Origin: Poronia punctata
Taxonomy: Eukaryota; Ascomycota; Sordariomycetes; Xylariales; Xylariaceae
Length of the DNA stretch: 64,000 nucleotides
Assembly (NCBI GenBank): GCA_022579005.1
Contig: MU401519.1
Span: 1 to 64,000 of the forward strand
Direction of reading: 5' to 3'
Shown: positions 1-12,200 of the stretch, piece by piece
How positions within the stretch are numbered: position 1 is the first letter of the stretch
How the letters are laid out: the number at the start of each line of letters is the position of its first letter
The notes under the pieces: generated by a model
Told to the model about the DNA's origin: nothing
Database searches by the model: none
What the model saw: the letters and a program-made list of their open reading frames with translations, nothing else
Translations under genes and position numbers: made by a program

Positions 1-3000
1 TAATATATAAGTAAGCTTATAAGCTTATAAGTAGCTAAAAACTATATAAAAAAACTTATTTTAATAGCTATTAAGCTAATAAGCTAAATAATAAAGAAAA
101 TAAAAGCAATATTGTGCTAAAATAATAGCTTAATAGTAATAAAAAGTATAATATTTTTAAATAAGCTATTATAGTAATAAATAATTAATAAAATAGCTTT
201 ATTTTATTAGTTTAATAAAATAAAAGTATAAATAAACTATAACTAAAATAAAAAAAGTTATATAATAATTACTTTAACTATTATAATATTTTTAAAGCTA
301 TGCTTAGCAATAAAAGCGCTTTTATAATATTTTTTAATTATAAATATACTTATTATTACGTTTTTAAAAGCTTTATAGTATAGCTAAAGCTTTATAACTT
401 TTAGCATAAAAACTAAATATATAAAGTAAAAAGTTAAAGCTTATAAGTAATAAAAAACTATAAAGTTAAAGCAAAATAAATTAATATAAATAATTATAAA
501 TTAAGCAAATAATTAGTAACTAGCAGCGTAGTACTAAATAATATGTTTTTTAATAAATTAACTATTAATAAGCAAAAGTTTTATAAGTAAAGTAGCATGT
601 TTATAATATATAGCTAACTTAAAGTTATTATATTTATAAACTTTAAAAGTAAGCTTATAATAATATTAATATATAATATTATAGTTATAAGCTTAAAATT
701 AGCTTATTTAAACATTTTAAAGCTAATTTAAATAAATATAACTTATATACTAAGCATTATAAAGCTAGTAATAAAAGTTAAGTAGTATAAAGTAACGCTT
801 TAAAACTTTAAAATCTAAGCATTACTAAACTAATATATAAAAAAATTCTTAAGCTTATTTAATTTTAAAAAATAATATATAAACATTATAATTAAAACTA
901 AATATTATATTAATATTAATAATAATATATTTATTAAGCTACTACTATAAAAGTATAGCTTTTTATAAAAATATATACTTTATAACTTTGTTAAAGCTTA
1001 CTTTAATATTTGTATTTAAAAAAGCAAAAGTTTATAAAAATTACTAGCGCTTTTAACTTTTAAAAAAGCTTTAAAAGCTACTATATTAAATAAAAACTTT
1101 TTTAAATATAATAAAAAGGTTATATAGTATATATACTATAATTTTTAAAAAGTTAACAAATAAACTAAAAAGTATATATATTTACTTTTAAACGTATAAA
1201 ATAAAGTCTAGCATACTACTAACTACTAATAATATATTTTTATTAACTTAAAAAATAACTTTTAATATATTAAAGTTTATAAAAAAAACTATAAAAAAAA
1301 CTATATTTATAATATTATTTAATATTTATAAGTAGCTTATTATGTTATTTAAGCTATATAATATACTTATAACGTTTTAAGCGCTAATTTAAAAAATACT
1401 TAAAAAGTATTATAAGTAGTTTGTTAGCTTTTTAAATAATATTTATATTTAAGAAAATTTAATTAAATAACTTTATAAACGTTGCTATAAAGTATTTACT
1501 TACTTTATAAAATATAAAATAATAATTAATATATAAAAGTGCTTTATATTTATTTATAAAAGCGTTTTTTTAAGCTTTTATATATTTGCTAACAAAATTA
1601 AAGCTAATTTAGCTAAAGTATTTATAGTGCTTAAATATTTAATACTATAAACTATAATTAAAATTTAAGCGTTTATAAACGCTATAAAATATTTTAAGCA
1701 CTTTATATACTACTTTATATATTATTTAGCATTTTTAACTACTTTTTTAAGCAGCTTAAAAAACGTACTAGTAATATTATTATTAAAAGTATAAAAAGCG
1801 TAGTATAAAATTTGTATAGCTATTATTATAATACTTATAGTTTAAAATTTTAATTAGCAACTTTTATTTATTATTAACTTTAATTTAAATAGCTTATATG
1901 TTAAAGCTTACTTAATATAGCCTTATTTATATAATATAAAATTATTACTATACTTTATAGCTTATTACTTTAAAAAGCTTATAAAAACGTAGTTTTAATA
2001 CTTTATATAAAAATGTAAACTTTTTACTATTATGCTTAGCTTATAATACTAGCGTTACTAAGTTAAAAGCAATAATATAATAATTTAAATAAATTACTAG
2101 TTACTAACGCTTATTTAAATAAAAGTAAAGCAACTTATATAAATAGTTTAATTTTTTAATACTATAAAATATTATAAAGTTTAAATAATATATAAGCTAA
2201 GCAAAGCAAACATATTAGCTAACTAGCTATTAAAGCTTAAAAAAGCTATAGCTAATAATAAAGTAGTACTAAAAGTAATATTATTATAATAACTTAATAA
2301 ACTTAATTTATAAGCTATTTTTAAGCATATTTAGCATAGTTTAAATTTACTTAAAAATATTAACTTTAAATAAAGCTATAAGTACTTTATAATATATAAA
2401 AGATACTTTTATAAAGTAAAGCACTTTTAACGCGTTTTTAGCAAGCTTTTATATACTATAAACATTATAAGCTAAACAATATTGCTACTTAAAGTACTTA
2501 AATTTAAAAATTTAATATAAAAAAGTTATAAGTTATATAAGTATTTTAGCTACTTAAGTATTAGCATTTTAACTTATAAAATAAGTAAAGCTTTTTAATA
2601 TTTTAAAATAGTTTTTATTATATAGCAAGTTATAGTAAAATATACTTTATACTAACTTATAAAGCTACTAATAACTTAACTACTTAACTTTTAGCTAATT
2701 ATTTTATTAGCGCTGCTTATAAAGTAAGCAATAAACTATATATATATAAATAATTAAAATATACTTATTTATATTAAATATACTATATTATAAATAAAAG
2801 CAAAAATTATACTAAATATAAGATTTATTAATACTAAGCTTTTAATAATAAAAATAAGCTATATTTTTAAATTTTTAAAAAAATAGATTTATAATAATAA
2901 CGCTAGCTTTATAAATATAAAATTAGTAAAATAGTACAAATTTAATAAGTTTATTTTTAAGCTTATAATGCTACTACGTTTATAAAACAATAGCAAGGTT

Positions 3001-3945
3001 AAAAAAGTTAATAAAAACTTTAAAAAAATTATACTTTATAAAGCTATAATAAACTAATATTATAACTTACTTGCTTTATTTACTTTTATAATATAAATAT
3101 ATAATTAAATACTTAAGCTTAATAGCTATAGTAGTTATTTTTTTTATTTAATACTAAGCTGCTTTAAAATATAAACGCTATAAAATATATTAAATATACT
3201 TATAAACTAATTAAAAAAAAAAGCAAAAAGTATTAAAAAAGCTAGCGCTTTATTATAAAGTACTAATAGTATGCTAGCAATATAATAGCGCAATAGCGTT
3301 TTAAAACTAAATTTAAACTTACTTATAAAAAAAAAGTTTAATTTATATTTATAGCACTAAAAATTAAATATTATAAGTATAATAATAAGCATATAAAGCT
3401 AAACTTTTTTATAATAGCTTTTAAGCAATTATTAGTTACTATTTAAGCAATATATACTAACTTTAAAGCTTAAAAAGCATAATATTAACAAATAAATATA
3501 ATAATACTAACTTATTTTTAATATACTTAAAAAATAGCTACTTTATAAAAAGCTTATAATATATAAACAAAATAATACTATAGTAAAATAAAAAAAAACT
3601 ATTAACGCTAGCTAAAATTAACTAAAGTAGTTAAAGTAGCAATAAAGTTTATAATAGTAGCAAAAAGTATAAAAGCATAATTAAAAACAATTATACTAGT
3701 AAAAAAAATAATATAAATTTGCTAGTTATAAAAATAAGTAAACTATATAAAATAAAAGTACTAATATATAAAAAATAATATAAAACAATTAAAAATAAAT
3801 ACTAAATATAATATTTACTTATATTTTATATATTTTAAACTTTTAAATACTTCCTTTTTGTTTTACTTTATATACAATATATTAACAGGTTTTTTACACT
3901 AGTTAATATAGGTTTACATACTTTAATTAGTACGTTAAACCACGT
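1..3945. repeat. AT-rich RIP-degraded block
   Basis: Almost pure A/T sequence in which the few G and C bases sit mostly in AGCT, AAGC, ACT and AGT contexts. In the first 360 bases I count only two CA and three TG dinucleotides against dozens of TA, which is the footprint of repeat-induced point mutation (C to T in CpA, on both strands). No frame of useful length survives. The likely origin is one or more transposon copies mutated past recognition; no terminal repeats can be seen and the block runs off the left edge. The change to normal composition is abrupt, at about 3,840-3,945. Confidence 0.85.
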
Positions 3946-4825
3946 TGGCACCGTAGGACCAGAAGCACACTTGCACTCTTTGGCTGCGCCTTAACCAATG
4001 GTTCCTCCTCTTCCTATCCACTCATTCCCTGACTACAAGTATCTGACACTTGCTCTAGTCGGGTGGATGTGTCCGACTCCGTCCTTTGTTCTACTTTTGT
4101 ACCCGGAGAATCGGATATTATAATATTGTACTCGTAAATAGTCGACTGCATGAAACGGTAGACTCCCTCCTCACTTATAGCTAGCCATGTGACAATATGA
4201 AGGATTTGCCTACAAAAACTCAAGATCTTCGTGATGCCCAACTTGCATAAAGAGTTTGTTTGACCGTTTTGTGCATACGGTTCGGATAAGACCGGCCAAG
4301 CAAGATTCGAACAAGGTCAGCTACGAGTACTCGTATTCCGGTGTCGGGCCTTTCGGTTTCGTTTGAATGTGGAGACGGAACTTGTAGCTCTGGTCGTAGT
4401 TGCCGCACCTGGGCATTAGGTAACGTGGTCGGTGCTTTACGACAGTACAGTACGTAAACCCAATATGAAACTGTGCCATGGACAGAACCACTTCGTCGGC
4501 AGCTTGAAGGACAAAATCGTGGAGGCCAAGACACCCTTGTCGAATTGTTGGATTCACTGTTAAGGCGGCACCTATCGTGAAAGACCTTGAGTTGACCCTC
4601 GCTTAGCAACTCCACGAGACGTCGCGCAGAATGAATTAGACTCAGCCATATCCTGAAATAGAGTAAAGCTTCGACAGATATCCAGAAAGCAACAACAACA
4701 ACAACACCAAGGTTGTCTAGCTGGCTAGATACTGGTAACTACCTTAATCACCATCGCATACCTCTATCTAGACGCTTTATCAACAACGCCTACGAACAAC
4801 TATACGAACAACTACACATCAAAAT
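3946..4825. other. Intergenic region between AT block and COG2
   Basis: Normal-composition DNA next to the RIP block. Overlapping reverse-strand frames at 4,220-4,615 have no recognisable domain and overlap each other in different frames, so I do not call a gene. The last 200 bases hold a CAA-repeat leader (around 4,690-4,706) typical of a fungal 5' untranslated region and probably belong to the downstream gene. Confidence 0.6.
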
Positions 4826-5695
4826 ATGGCACACCTCTCAGCCCCCCTCTCAATCCGACCCCCAAGTTCCCGCTCCTTCGCCATAACCTCCTCCTCATCA
4901 TCATCCTCAGAAGCCGACGAAGAAGACGACACCCCACTACCCTTCCCCGCCGCCCTCCCGCGCTCAGATTTCCTCGCGCCAACATTTGACGCAGCAGAAT
5001 ACCTCTCCTCCCTGCCCCACCGACATCAAACCCTCGAAGACCTACGCGCGGACCTGCGCGAACGCAGCGCAGCCATCGGCGCCGAACTTCTCGAGCTAGT
5101 CAACGCCAACTATGCCAGCTTCCTCAGCCTAGGTGACGAGCTACAAGGAGGCGAGGACCGCGTCGAGGATGTGCGTGTTGCGCTCTTGGGTTTCCGGCGC
5201 GCTGTCGAGGAGGTAAGGACTAGGGTCCGGGAGAGGGGGAATGAGGTCGGAGGGTTGAATAAGGAGTTGGGGGCTGCGAGAGGGGAGATTGAGATGGGGC
5301 GGAAGATGCTGGAGCTTGATGAGAGGATAGTTGCTCTCGAGAGTCGCTTGGCTACTGGGTCTGAGAGTGATACGGACGAGGACGAGGAAGATGAAGATGA
5401 GGATGAGGAGGAGGGGTTGGTGGGCAGTAGTGCGGCGAAGCTGATGCAGTTGGCGAGTGATTACACCGCTATCGATGAATTAGCGGATGAGATTGGAAGA
5501 GAGGCGCCTTTAGTACGGAGGCTGGATGAGAGGATGTCAAGATGTCGGAATACGCTGTTATTGGACTTAAACGCTGCTTTGAAGGAAGCGAAGAAGGCTG
5601 GTGTTCCGGGGCGAACGAAATTACTGAGGCTCATGGACATATATTCAGCGTTAGACGCACAGGCCGAAGCTATCAGGACGTTGAAGGGCAATTAA
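4826..5695 (+). CDS. COG2: Conserved oligomeric Golgi complex subunit 2 (COG2), N-terminal type
   Basis: Single-exon protein of 289 residues. After a Ser-rich, acidic leader (about 1-40), residues about 45-130 carry the COG2 N-terminal signature: an LPRSDFL-type start, a predicted amphipathic region with NANYASFLSLGDEL, then a coiled coil. COG2 belongs to lobe A of the eight-subunit COG tether, which acts in retrograde vesicle traffic within the Golgi. Fungal COG2 is often this short form, so the length fits. An acidic run (about 180-195, mostly Asp/Glu) separates the coiled coil from a helical C-terminal part. The ATG at 4826 follows a CAA-rich leader. The coding strand switches from strongly C-rich in the first third to strongly G-rich afterwards (see findings). 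Confidence 0.85.
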   Translation: MAHLSAPLSIRPPSSRSFAITSSSSSSSEADEEDDTPLPFPAALPRSDFLAPTFDAAEYLSSLPHRHQTLEDLRADLRERSAAIGAELLELVNANYASFLSLGDELQGGEDRVEDVRVALLGFRRAVEEVRTRVRERGNEVGGLNKELGAARGEIEMGRKMLELDERIVALESRLATGSESDTDEDEEDEDEDEEEGLVGSSAAKLMQLASDYTAIDELADEIGREAPLVRRLDERMSRCRNTLLLDLNAALKEAKKAGVPGRTKLLRLMDIYSALDAQAEAIRTLKGN

Positions 5696-5877
5696 GTGCA
5701 TTACACGATATGTTATGCCTTGGTCTGAGTTGCATTATTCCCTTTATTTGCCTTGCAATAAGATACCCCGCCCACGTATGAACTAGATGCTAGAGTTGAA
5801 GATGGAAAAACGGATATGGCTTATTATGCTACAACTCTTATACAGTGCTTTCCTCAACCGGTGATATACAAATTTAT

Positions 5878-6896
5878 TTACATGGCTGTGCTCAAGTGAG
5901 CCGGCGTAATAGACTCATCCGTGGAAAGAAAGGCACCACTCAGGGGGAATCCAGGTCCGCTCGTCGACGATAATACTACTTCGACAATCTCTTTACTAAC
6001 ACGGTCCTCCATCAACTGCATCCGGCCCCTGACCGAGGTCATGAAACTCTTGATATTCTCCGACAACTGCCTCGGCGTGAACTGGATATTGCCGATAGGC
6101 AGGCGGATACAGCCAATCTTCTCTCTGTAGTTCAGGGCACCAGCCATCTCATGCATCAAGGGGACGATGCTCTTTGTGATGGTGTTGGTCTTGATTGAGG
6201 GCATGAGACCCTTGGGACCAAGGATACGGCCGAGTTTGGCCGCCTTGAGCGCCGGTTCCGAGTCGACGTGGCAGATGAGACGGTTGAAGGGTAGCTTGTT
6301 GGGGTTCTCGCGGATCATCTCGAAGATCGACTCCTCGCCGAAAGCGACGGCTCCGGCGTTACGAGCTTCGTTCATCACACCACTGCCCTCCGGACAGATG
6401 ACGCCGATCCGCGTGTCGTTCTTGATGGGGTAGGGAAGTCTCAAGCGAGCGCGTAGCACAGGGCTGTTCTTGATCGTCCTAAATCGGAGCGAGACTTCGT
6501 ATGTGGCGGCAGACGGGGGACGGCCGACTTCTGCTGCTCGCAAATATCTTTTCGTCCAGTTAGCTTCGACTGCAACACCTACCTCAAACTGATAACAAAC
6601 GCGATGGTATCAGGTGTTGCTTACCGCATAGCATCACATAACGAGAACTGCTCCTCCGTACTTGGTGCCGCAAATTTGTACTCCTTGTGCCGAGACTTCC
6701 GCTTCTTCGCCTTGAGCTTTGCCTTCTCTTTCGCTCTCGCCTGCTGGGCCATACCACTCTTCCATCGCACCTGTTGAGTGATCGACGGAGGAGCCAATTT
6801 AGGTATTGACGCGATAGCTGGTCTGGTCATTGACGATAGATTGACCCTCGCCATGTTCCTCGCCAACATGGCGATGCATTGTGTTGGTGTGGCCAT
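5878..6896 (-). CDS. MRPL1: Mitochondrial large-subunit ribosomal protein uL1m
   Basis: Two exons: 6896-6625 and 6547-5878. The 77-nt intron has a GTAAGC donor, a CTAAC branch site and an AAAG acceptor; joining gives RYLRAAEVG and 313 residues. The first about 50 residues are basic and Ser/Ala-rich with no acidic residues, like a mitochondrial presequence, followed by a Lys/Arg-rich linker. The rest is the L1 fold, including the conserved LGRILGPKGLMPS segment that shapes the RNA-binding face. uL1 binds 23S-type rRNA and forms the mobile L1 stalk at the E site of the mitoribosome. It is divergent from glutamyl-tRNA synthetase, so two translation genes share one intergenic region. Family assignment is firm; targeting is inferred. 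Confidence 0.92.
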
Positions 6897-7344
6897 GGTA
6901 GGCGTATGTTGACACCGCTTGGTTAGATCACCAACTTCAGGGACTGCTCAGATAGTCCAATTAGCCAAAGTGGAGCAATCCTGAGCTGAAGTTTGAGAAA
7001 ATAGTGGACACCTGGAATCCCAGGCCTCAACTTTCGTTATCTTATCTTAGACATACTCTTTATCTTATCAGTCAATAAGCTCGCATGCCTGTCAACTCCG
7101 TCACAGACTCACAGTCGAGCAAGACAACCCCGCCATTATTGCTGTTGCGCCAGGCCAATGCATTTTTTGACCCCGCCACAAAGATCACCCTGGTAACGTA
7201 TACTATCTACGTTCAAGTTTGACTCACGAAGCTGAGTCGTGCCAATTACGTCTGATCTGGGGATTGTGACCTTTTTGTGTATTTACAACGTTTTATTGAA
7301 TCACGTCTATCCTCGCTCATCAATTTGAAGTCTACACATTCACA
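6897..7344. promoter_or_regulatory. Shared divergent promoter region of uL1m and GluRS
   Basis: A 448-bp interval between the start codons of two head-to-head translation genes. No TATA box stands out near either start, as is common for housekeeping genes. The arrangement implies overlapping regulatory DNA, but no specific site can be assigned by eye. Confidence 0.55.
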
Positions 7345-9291
7345 ATGAAGATAGATGAGCTCGTAGCCATCTCGGAGTCGCTTGGCGGCGACTTCAAGAG
7401 CATCGAGCCGCACCTTAACCGACTAGAGAAGCATTTAACATTGCGCACATACCTGTCAGGATACACTCTCAGTGAGATTGACGCCAAGATATGGGTCGCC
7501 ATCAAGAGTAACAGAGTAGCTGTTTCTTTTGTTCGGAAGGGGACTTATGCCAACCTTCTTCGATGGTTCATCTACATCGAACAAGTCCATCCCGAGATCC
7601 AGGCCGATGTCAAGGCTGCCGATTCCGCCCGTAAAGCCAAGGTCCAAGCCGCCAGCCGTGCCGGTGGCAGCTACAACTTGGCCCTACAAGAGACGGACAA
7701 GGGTGTCGTCACTCGATTCCTCCCCGAGCCTTCGTAAGTGAATTCTAGTAACATGACATACTTCCCAAGCTAGTGTCTAATGGGTACCAGGGGATACCTC
7801 CACATTGGACATGCAAAGGCCGCCCTGCTAAGTGATTACTTTGCTCACCAAGCTTACAACGGCAAGCTTCGTCTGCGACTCGACGACACAAACCCGAGCA
7901 AAGAAAAGGAGGAGTTCCAAGATGCCATCATCGAAGACCTTGCCTTGATGGGAGTCAAGCCCGATGTCGTTACATACACGTCTGACTACTTCGATCACCT
8001 CTATGACACATGCTTGAAACTGATCAAGGAGGGCCATGCCTACGCCGACGATACTGATGTCGAGACTATGCGCGACGAGAGAGGAAGGGGTATTGCGTCC
8101 AAGAGGAGGGAGAGAACGGTGGAGGAGAACTTGCGAATCTTCGATGCGATGAAGAATGGCACCGAGGAAGGATTGAAAAACTGCATCAGAGCCAAGATCA
8201 GTGTTGACAACCCCAACAAAGCCATGCGGGACCCCGTCATTTACCGATGCAATCCCAATGACCCCCACCACCGGACGGGGACAAAATGGAAGATGTACCC
8301 CACCTATGATCTGGCTTGCCCCGTCGTCGACAGCCTCGAGGGCGTTACCCACGCGCTGAGATCGACCGAGTACACAGACCGCAATCCCCAGTTCCAATGG
8401 TTTTTGGACACGCTCAAGCTGCGCCAAGTCTACATGTGGGACTTCTCCCGCATGAACTTTATCCGGACATTCCTGTCGAAGCGAAAGCTTGCCAAGCTGG
8501 TAGACAATGGCCGAGTCTGGGGCTGGGACGATCCTCGCATGCCCACCATCCGCGGTGTCCGGAGACGTGGCATGACCATCCCGGCCCTCCGAGATTTCAT
8601 CCTCAAGCAAGGCCCTTCGCGAAACGTCGTCACCATGGACTGGTCCAGCTTCTGGGCCGCTAACAAGAAAGAAATCGATCCCATTGCACCCAGACACACC
8701 GCCATCTCCAAGAAGGACGCCGTCAAGGTGACCATCAAGGGAGAAGGTGCCCCTGCCGAACCCAGAACCGAGGAGAAGCCGCTGCACCCCAAGAATCCTG
8801 CTGTGGGCACCAAGCAGGTAGCCTTCAGTCAGGAGGTCATCCTGGATCAGGCCGATGCCAAGTCTTTCAAAGATGGAGAAGAAATCACTCTAATGCAATG
8901 GGGCAACGCATTCGTGAGGGACATCACGGGCAGCGATCCAATCACCGGGTTCACCGCCGAGCTAAACCTTGGCGGAGATGTCCGATCTACAGACAAGAAA
9001 GTCACGTGGCTCTCTACACAGGGACAGAAGCTAATCGATGCCGAGCTCTGGGATTTCGACTATCTCATCACCAAGGACAAGCTCGAGGAGGACGACGATC
9101 TAGAAAAGTTCCTGAACCCCAACACGGCCACGATGGAGGAGGCATGGTGCGACGAGGGCGTCACGAACCTCAAGAAGGACGACATCATCCAGCTTGAGCG
9201 ACGCGGTTACTACCGGGTGGACAAGGGATATAACGATGGCGACGAGAAGAAGGTCGTCTTGTTCTTGATCCCCACAGGAAAGAACAAATGA
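7345..9291 (+). CDS. GUS1: Glutamyl-tRNA synthetase, cytosolic
   Basis: Exons 7345-7733 and 7791-9291 (intron GTAAGTG...CCAG, 57 nt) give 629 residues. Residues 1 to about 125 form a GST-like N-terminal region. The intron splits the codon before the class I signature GYLHIGHAKAA (HIGH at 134-137). The second class I motif is the SKRKL form near 360, followed by GRVWGWDDPRMPT, characteristic of eukaryotic and archaeal GluRS/GlnRS. The beta-barrel anticodon-binding domain fills the C-terminal half. The protein charges tRNA-Glu with glutamate in the cytosol. It is assigned to GluRS rather than GlnRS by the GST-like domain and overall resemblance. An ATG at 7780 lies inside the intron and is not the start. 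Confidence 0.93.
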
Positions 9292-12200
9292 GATGTGAAC
9301 GGTTGTACAGAGTAAGGCAAAAAGAAAGAAAAAAAAGGAAAACCACGTTGGCGCTAAATCCTAGGTGTAGCATGGGTACCTAGGTTAGCTTGGTAGCTCA
9401 CTCAAAGACAAGCCCGATTTTCCAGTGGCATACGTTTTTCTTGGCTCTTGTCAGGTTGGCATGTGTCTATTCTGTTCGGTTCCACAAATGTGACAATGGC
9501 CGGATGAGTGGCCGAAGACAACCGGCTCTCGTTGGGCAGCGCTGACCATGGCGGCAGAGATAAGGCGGGCCCAGTGATATGGATATCCGAATTTCGACAA
9601 GTCCGATTACCTGGGTAGGTACATGCTTTCCTCGCTAGCCAGCCTGTACCTGCGCAAGCGAGAGTTTGTTTTTATTTACTGTCTGCCTCTTGACCTTTTT
9701 TTCTTTCTTTTTTAGCCGGGCTAGGTAAGGTAAGCTTTGGATGCAGGGCCACAGCGGTTATTACCTGGTACTGCGTGCGTGCGTGTATGCCGAGGATTGG
9801 CGTCATGTGCAAAATAACCTAGCCTACCTACAGCCTACAGGTATGTAAAAGTAGGTAGGTACCTTATATGCTTACTCGCTTTTAGATTAAACGCCATCCC
9901 GCTTTTGCTTTTGCTTTTGCCTTGCCCAACCGAAAATAAAACTGACTGGTATAGTTGCAACTTGCGGTAAGGTATCGTCTCTTTATGGTACCTGCCTAAC
10001 CTACCTTGTCTGAGGCTACCTAATTGGGTACCTTGAGCAGATAGATACTCGCAGATGCCACCGATAATGACGCGGTGTGCCCCAGAGGCAGGTAAGGTAA
10101 GAGGTAAGGTCAGGTACCGACCGACCGAACCCCTAAATTGGTAGTGAGAAAGGGGGGGGGGGAGAAAGTCCAACGTGTCAATCACGGGACGTAACACGTC
10201 TCCATCCCATTGCCTGCCTACCTATATCTGATACGCGCCCCGTGTTGTTCGACTGGTGTGTCTGGTCGTATCGATGTCTGAGACTCGGTACTATTCTTTA
10301 CCATAGGCGTGTCTGTGCGTATGAGGAAGTATGTACTATGTGTTGGGCGTATGCGTCCTTTCAATGATGGCCGCGCACCAGATTCAGATTTGACATATTA
10401 CTTGGAATAAGAATGCCTGTCTAGGTTCAACGGGTTGTCCTGACAGCGGGTAACGACACGAAACGTCAGTAAGTACCCGCTGCAAGCCGGGTGAGCAGGG
10501 CCATTTCACAAGTGTCTGCGGTGTACAGTCGATACACCGGGAATTGGTTGTACGAGGGCGAGGGATCTAGAAAGTCGTGTCCCCGACAGCTTGTCCAGAT
10601 CTGTTGATGTACAGCTTCGTGTTGCCACAGTTATCGCCCAGCGGAGCGCCGTAGAGATGATGCGGGAATTGCGTGTTAGTAGCGATGCAATGAGTAAATC
10701 AACAAATCGAATTTAGTTCCGGGGGTTGACTGGCAGGTTAGTCAGAGTTTGCACGGAACGACGGTCAGCTTGCCGGTAAGTTTATGTTTTCGGGGTTTCT
10801 CGTTTTTCTCGTGTTGTGGCAGCTGCCATTACACCCAGTTGAGGTGACGCTGGGTTGTCCCCAGATTGTGGTCTAGAAGGAACCGACGAGCCGGGCACTC
10901 CACAGACTAGGTACTTGACGTGCAGCGTTGATACTTGTGCAAGGCTGAAAAGGGGCAATTGAGAGTGGAGGATTTTGTGGCCACGAGGATTTCCGGAGTA
11001 GTAGAGTGGACAGGCGGAGGAGCGGACGGGTGGGTATTGGTCAGTTTGGCCAGCTTGGGCCGGTCCCCGGCTATGTTTCAGAGCTTCTAGTTGGCTTCAC
11101 CTTACCCTCCGGTACACCGTCTTGCTCATCGTGTCTATCTGGCTCGTACAGGTCGTCATGCACTACCTAATGCGCTATGCACCGTCACCACGTACTAACC
11201 GAGCAAGTCAAGTTAAACGCAGAGAGTAAGCTATCTCAAAGCGGCAAACCCCAATGAATGGGAAGCACGGCTATGGGGAGCATGGGAAGAAAGCACGGCA
11301 AGTGCGCAACAGTGCGCGACGGGGTAAATCACTGGAGGGAAAATCCCCAGCGCCAACAGTGAGGGGCAAAAAATAGAACAGCAAATCTAAATAAAAGCAT
11401 TCAATGGATTTGAGAGATGAGGGTAGAGCTGCAGATGGGGACGTGGACAAGGTTAGTTTGCAGAGGCTTTGCAGTTTTGCGGGCTTTGCAGGTGGCCATT
11501 TCGATGCGTTGGCAGGAAAAAAGAGGAGCGGTTCAGGTCACTCTGGCGCGTGGACGACGTGGATTGGATGGGGCGGGCTGGGCTGGATGGGCGGGATGCA
11601 TCGGTCTCCTCCTGTCGCGCCTTCTCCTGTTACAGAGGTCGTGGGCCTACGCAAAGGACCATTGCCAGACCCGAACCAGACTTGAAGACGGACTTTCCAA
11701 GCAGGTAAAAATTACATGACATGGAATAGTTTTCCCTGCTCAATTTGGCTGAGATTGATCATTTACGGCCAAGTACAGAAGACGTAGCCCCCCATCAGGA
11801 CCATCAATCCCCAGAGTGAGGGAAAAAAGGTACCTATCGTAGATTCAGCCGCCTGTGGAACCGGGGGCCTTGGTATCTGACTGGGCTGGTTCGCTCAAAC
11901 CAAATAACCGCAAGACGCAAAGCCCCCGAGAGAATAAGACGAGGAGAGAAGGACATGGAAAATAGATTGGTGATATGCACATATGCAGGGCCAGCTCAGC
12001 ATGAGCAAGAAGATGGCCCGCCTTTCTGACACTCTTCCTCTCAACCGCTTGCCAGCCCGCCTTGCAAGCAGGTATTTTGGAGGCGGAGGGACCTACTTGA
12101 TTGATAGTGCTGAGTAGAGCGGGATGAGGTGATGAAGCAGAGGGGAAATCATCAGCCTGATTATTATAATACACATTGTGGGACGACTGTGCCTTTTTTC

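Noticed and set aside
1..3945. Mitochondrial DNA insertion or centromere as explanation of the AT block
   Set aside because: No mitochondrial gene or tRNA is seen, and the specific loss of CA and TG points to RIP. A centromere flank cannot be excluded from 4 kb alone.
4220..4615. Reverse-strand frames of 131 and 78 residues next to the RIP block
   Set aside because: They overlap in different frames, show no domain and have no support from splice signals. A relic cannot be excluded.
7780..7790. Start codon at 7,780 for a separate glutamyl-tRNA synthetase catalytic frame
   Set aside because: It is intronic; joining 7733 to 7791 restores the conserved sequence before the HIGH motif.
9835..10197. 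120-residue reverse frame
   Set aside because: Covers TACCTA repeats and a poly-G run; no protein-like pattern.
11404..11719. Three overlapping forward frames of 79-100 residues
   Set aside because: All three frames are open in the same stretch, which reflects G-rich composition; no recognisable domain and no splice-linked partner.
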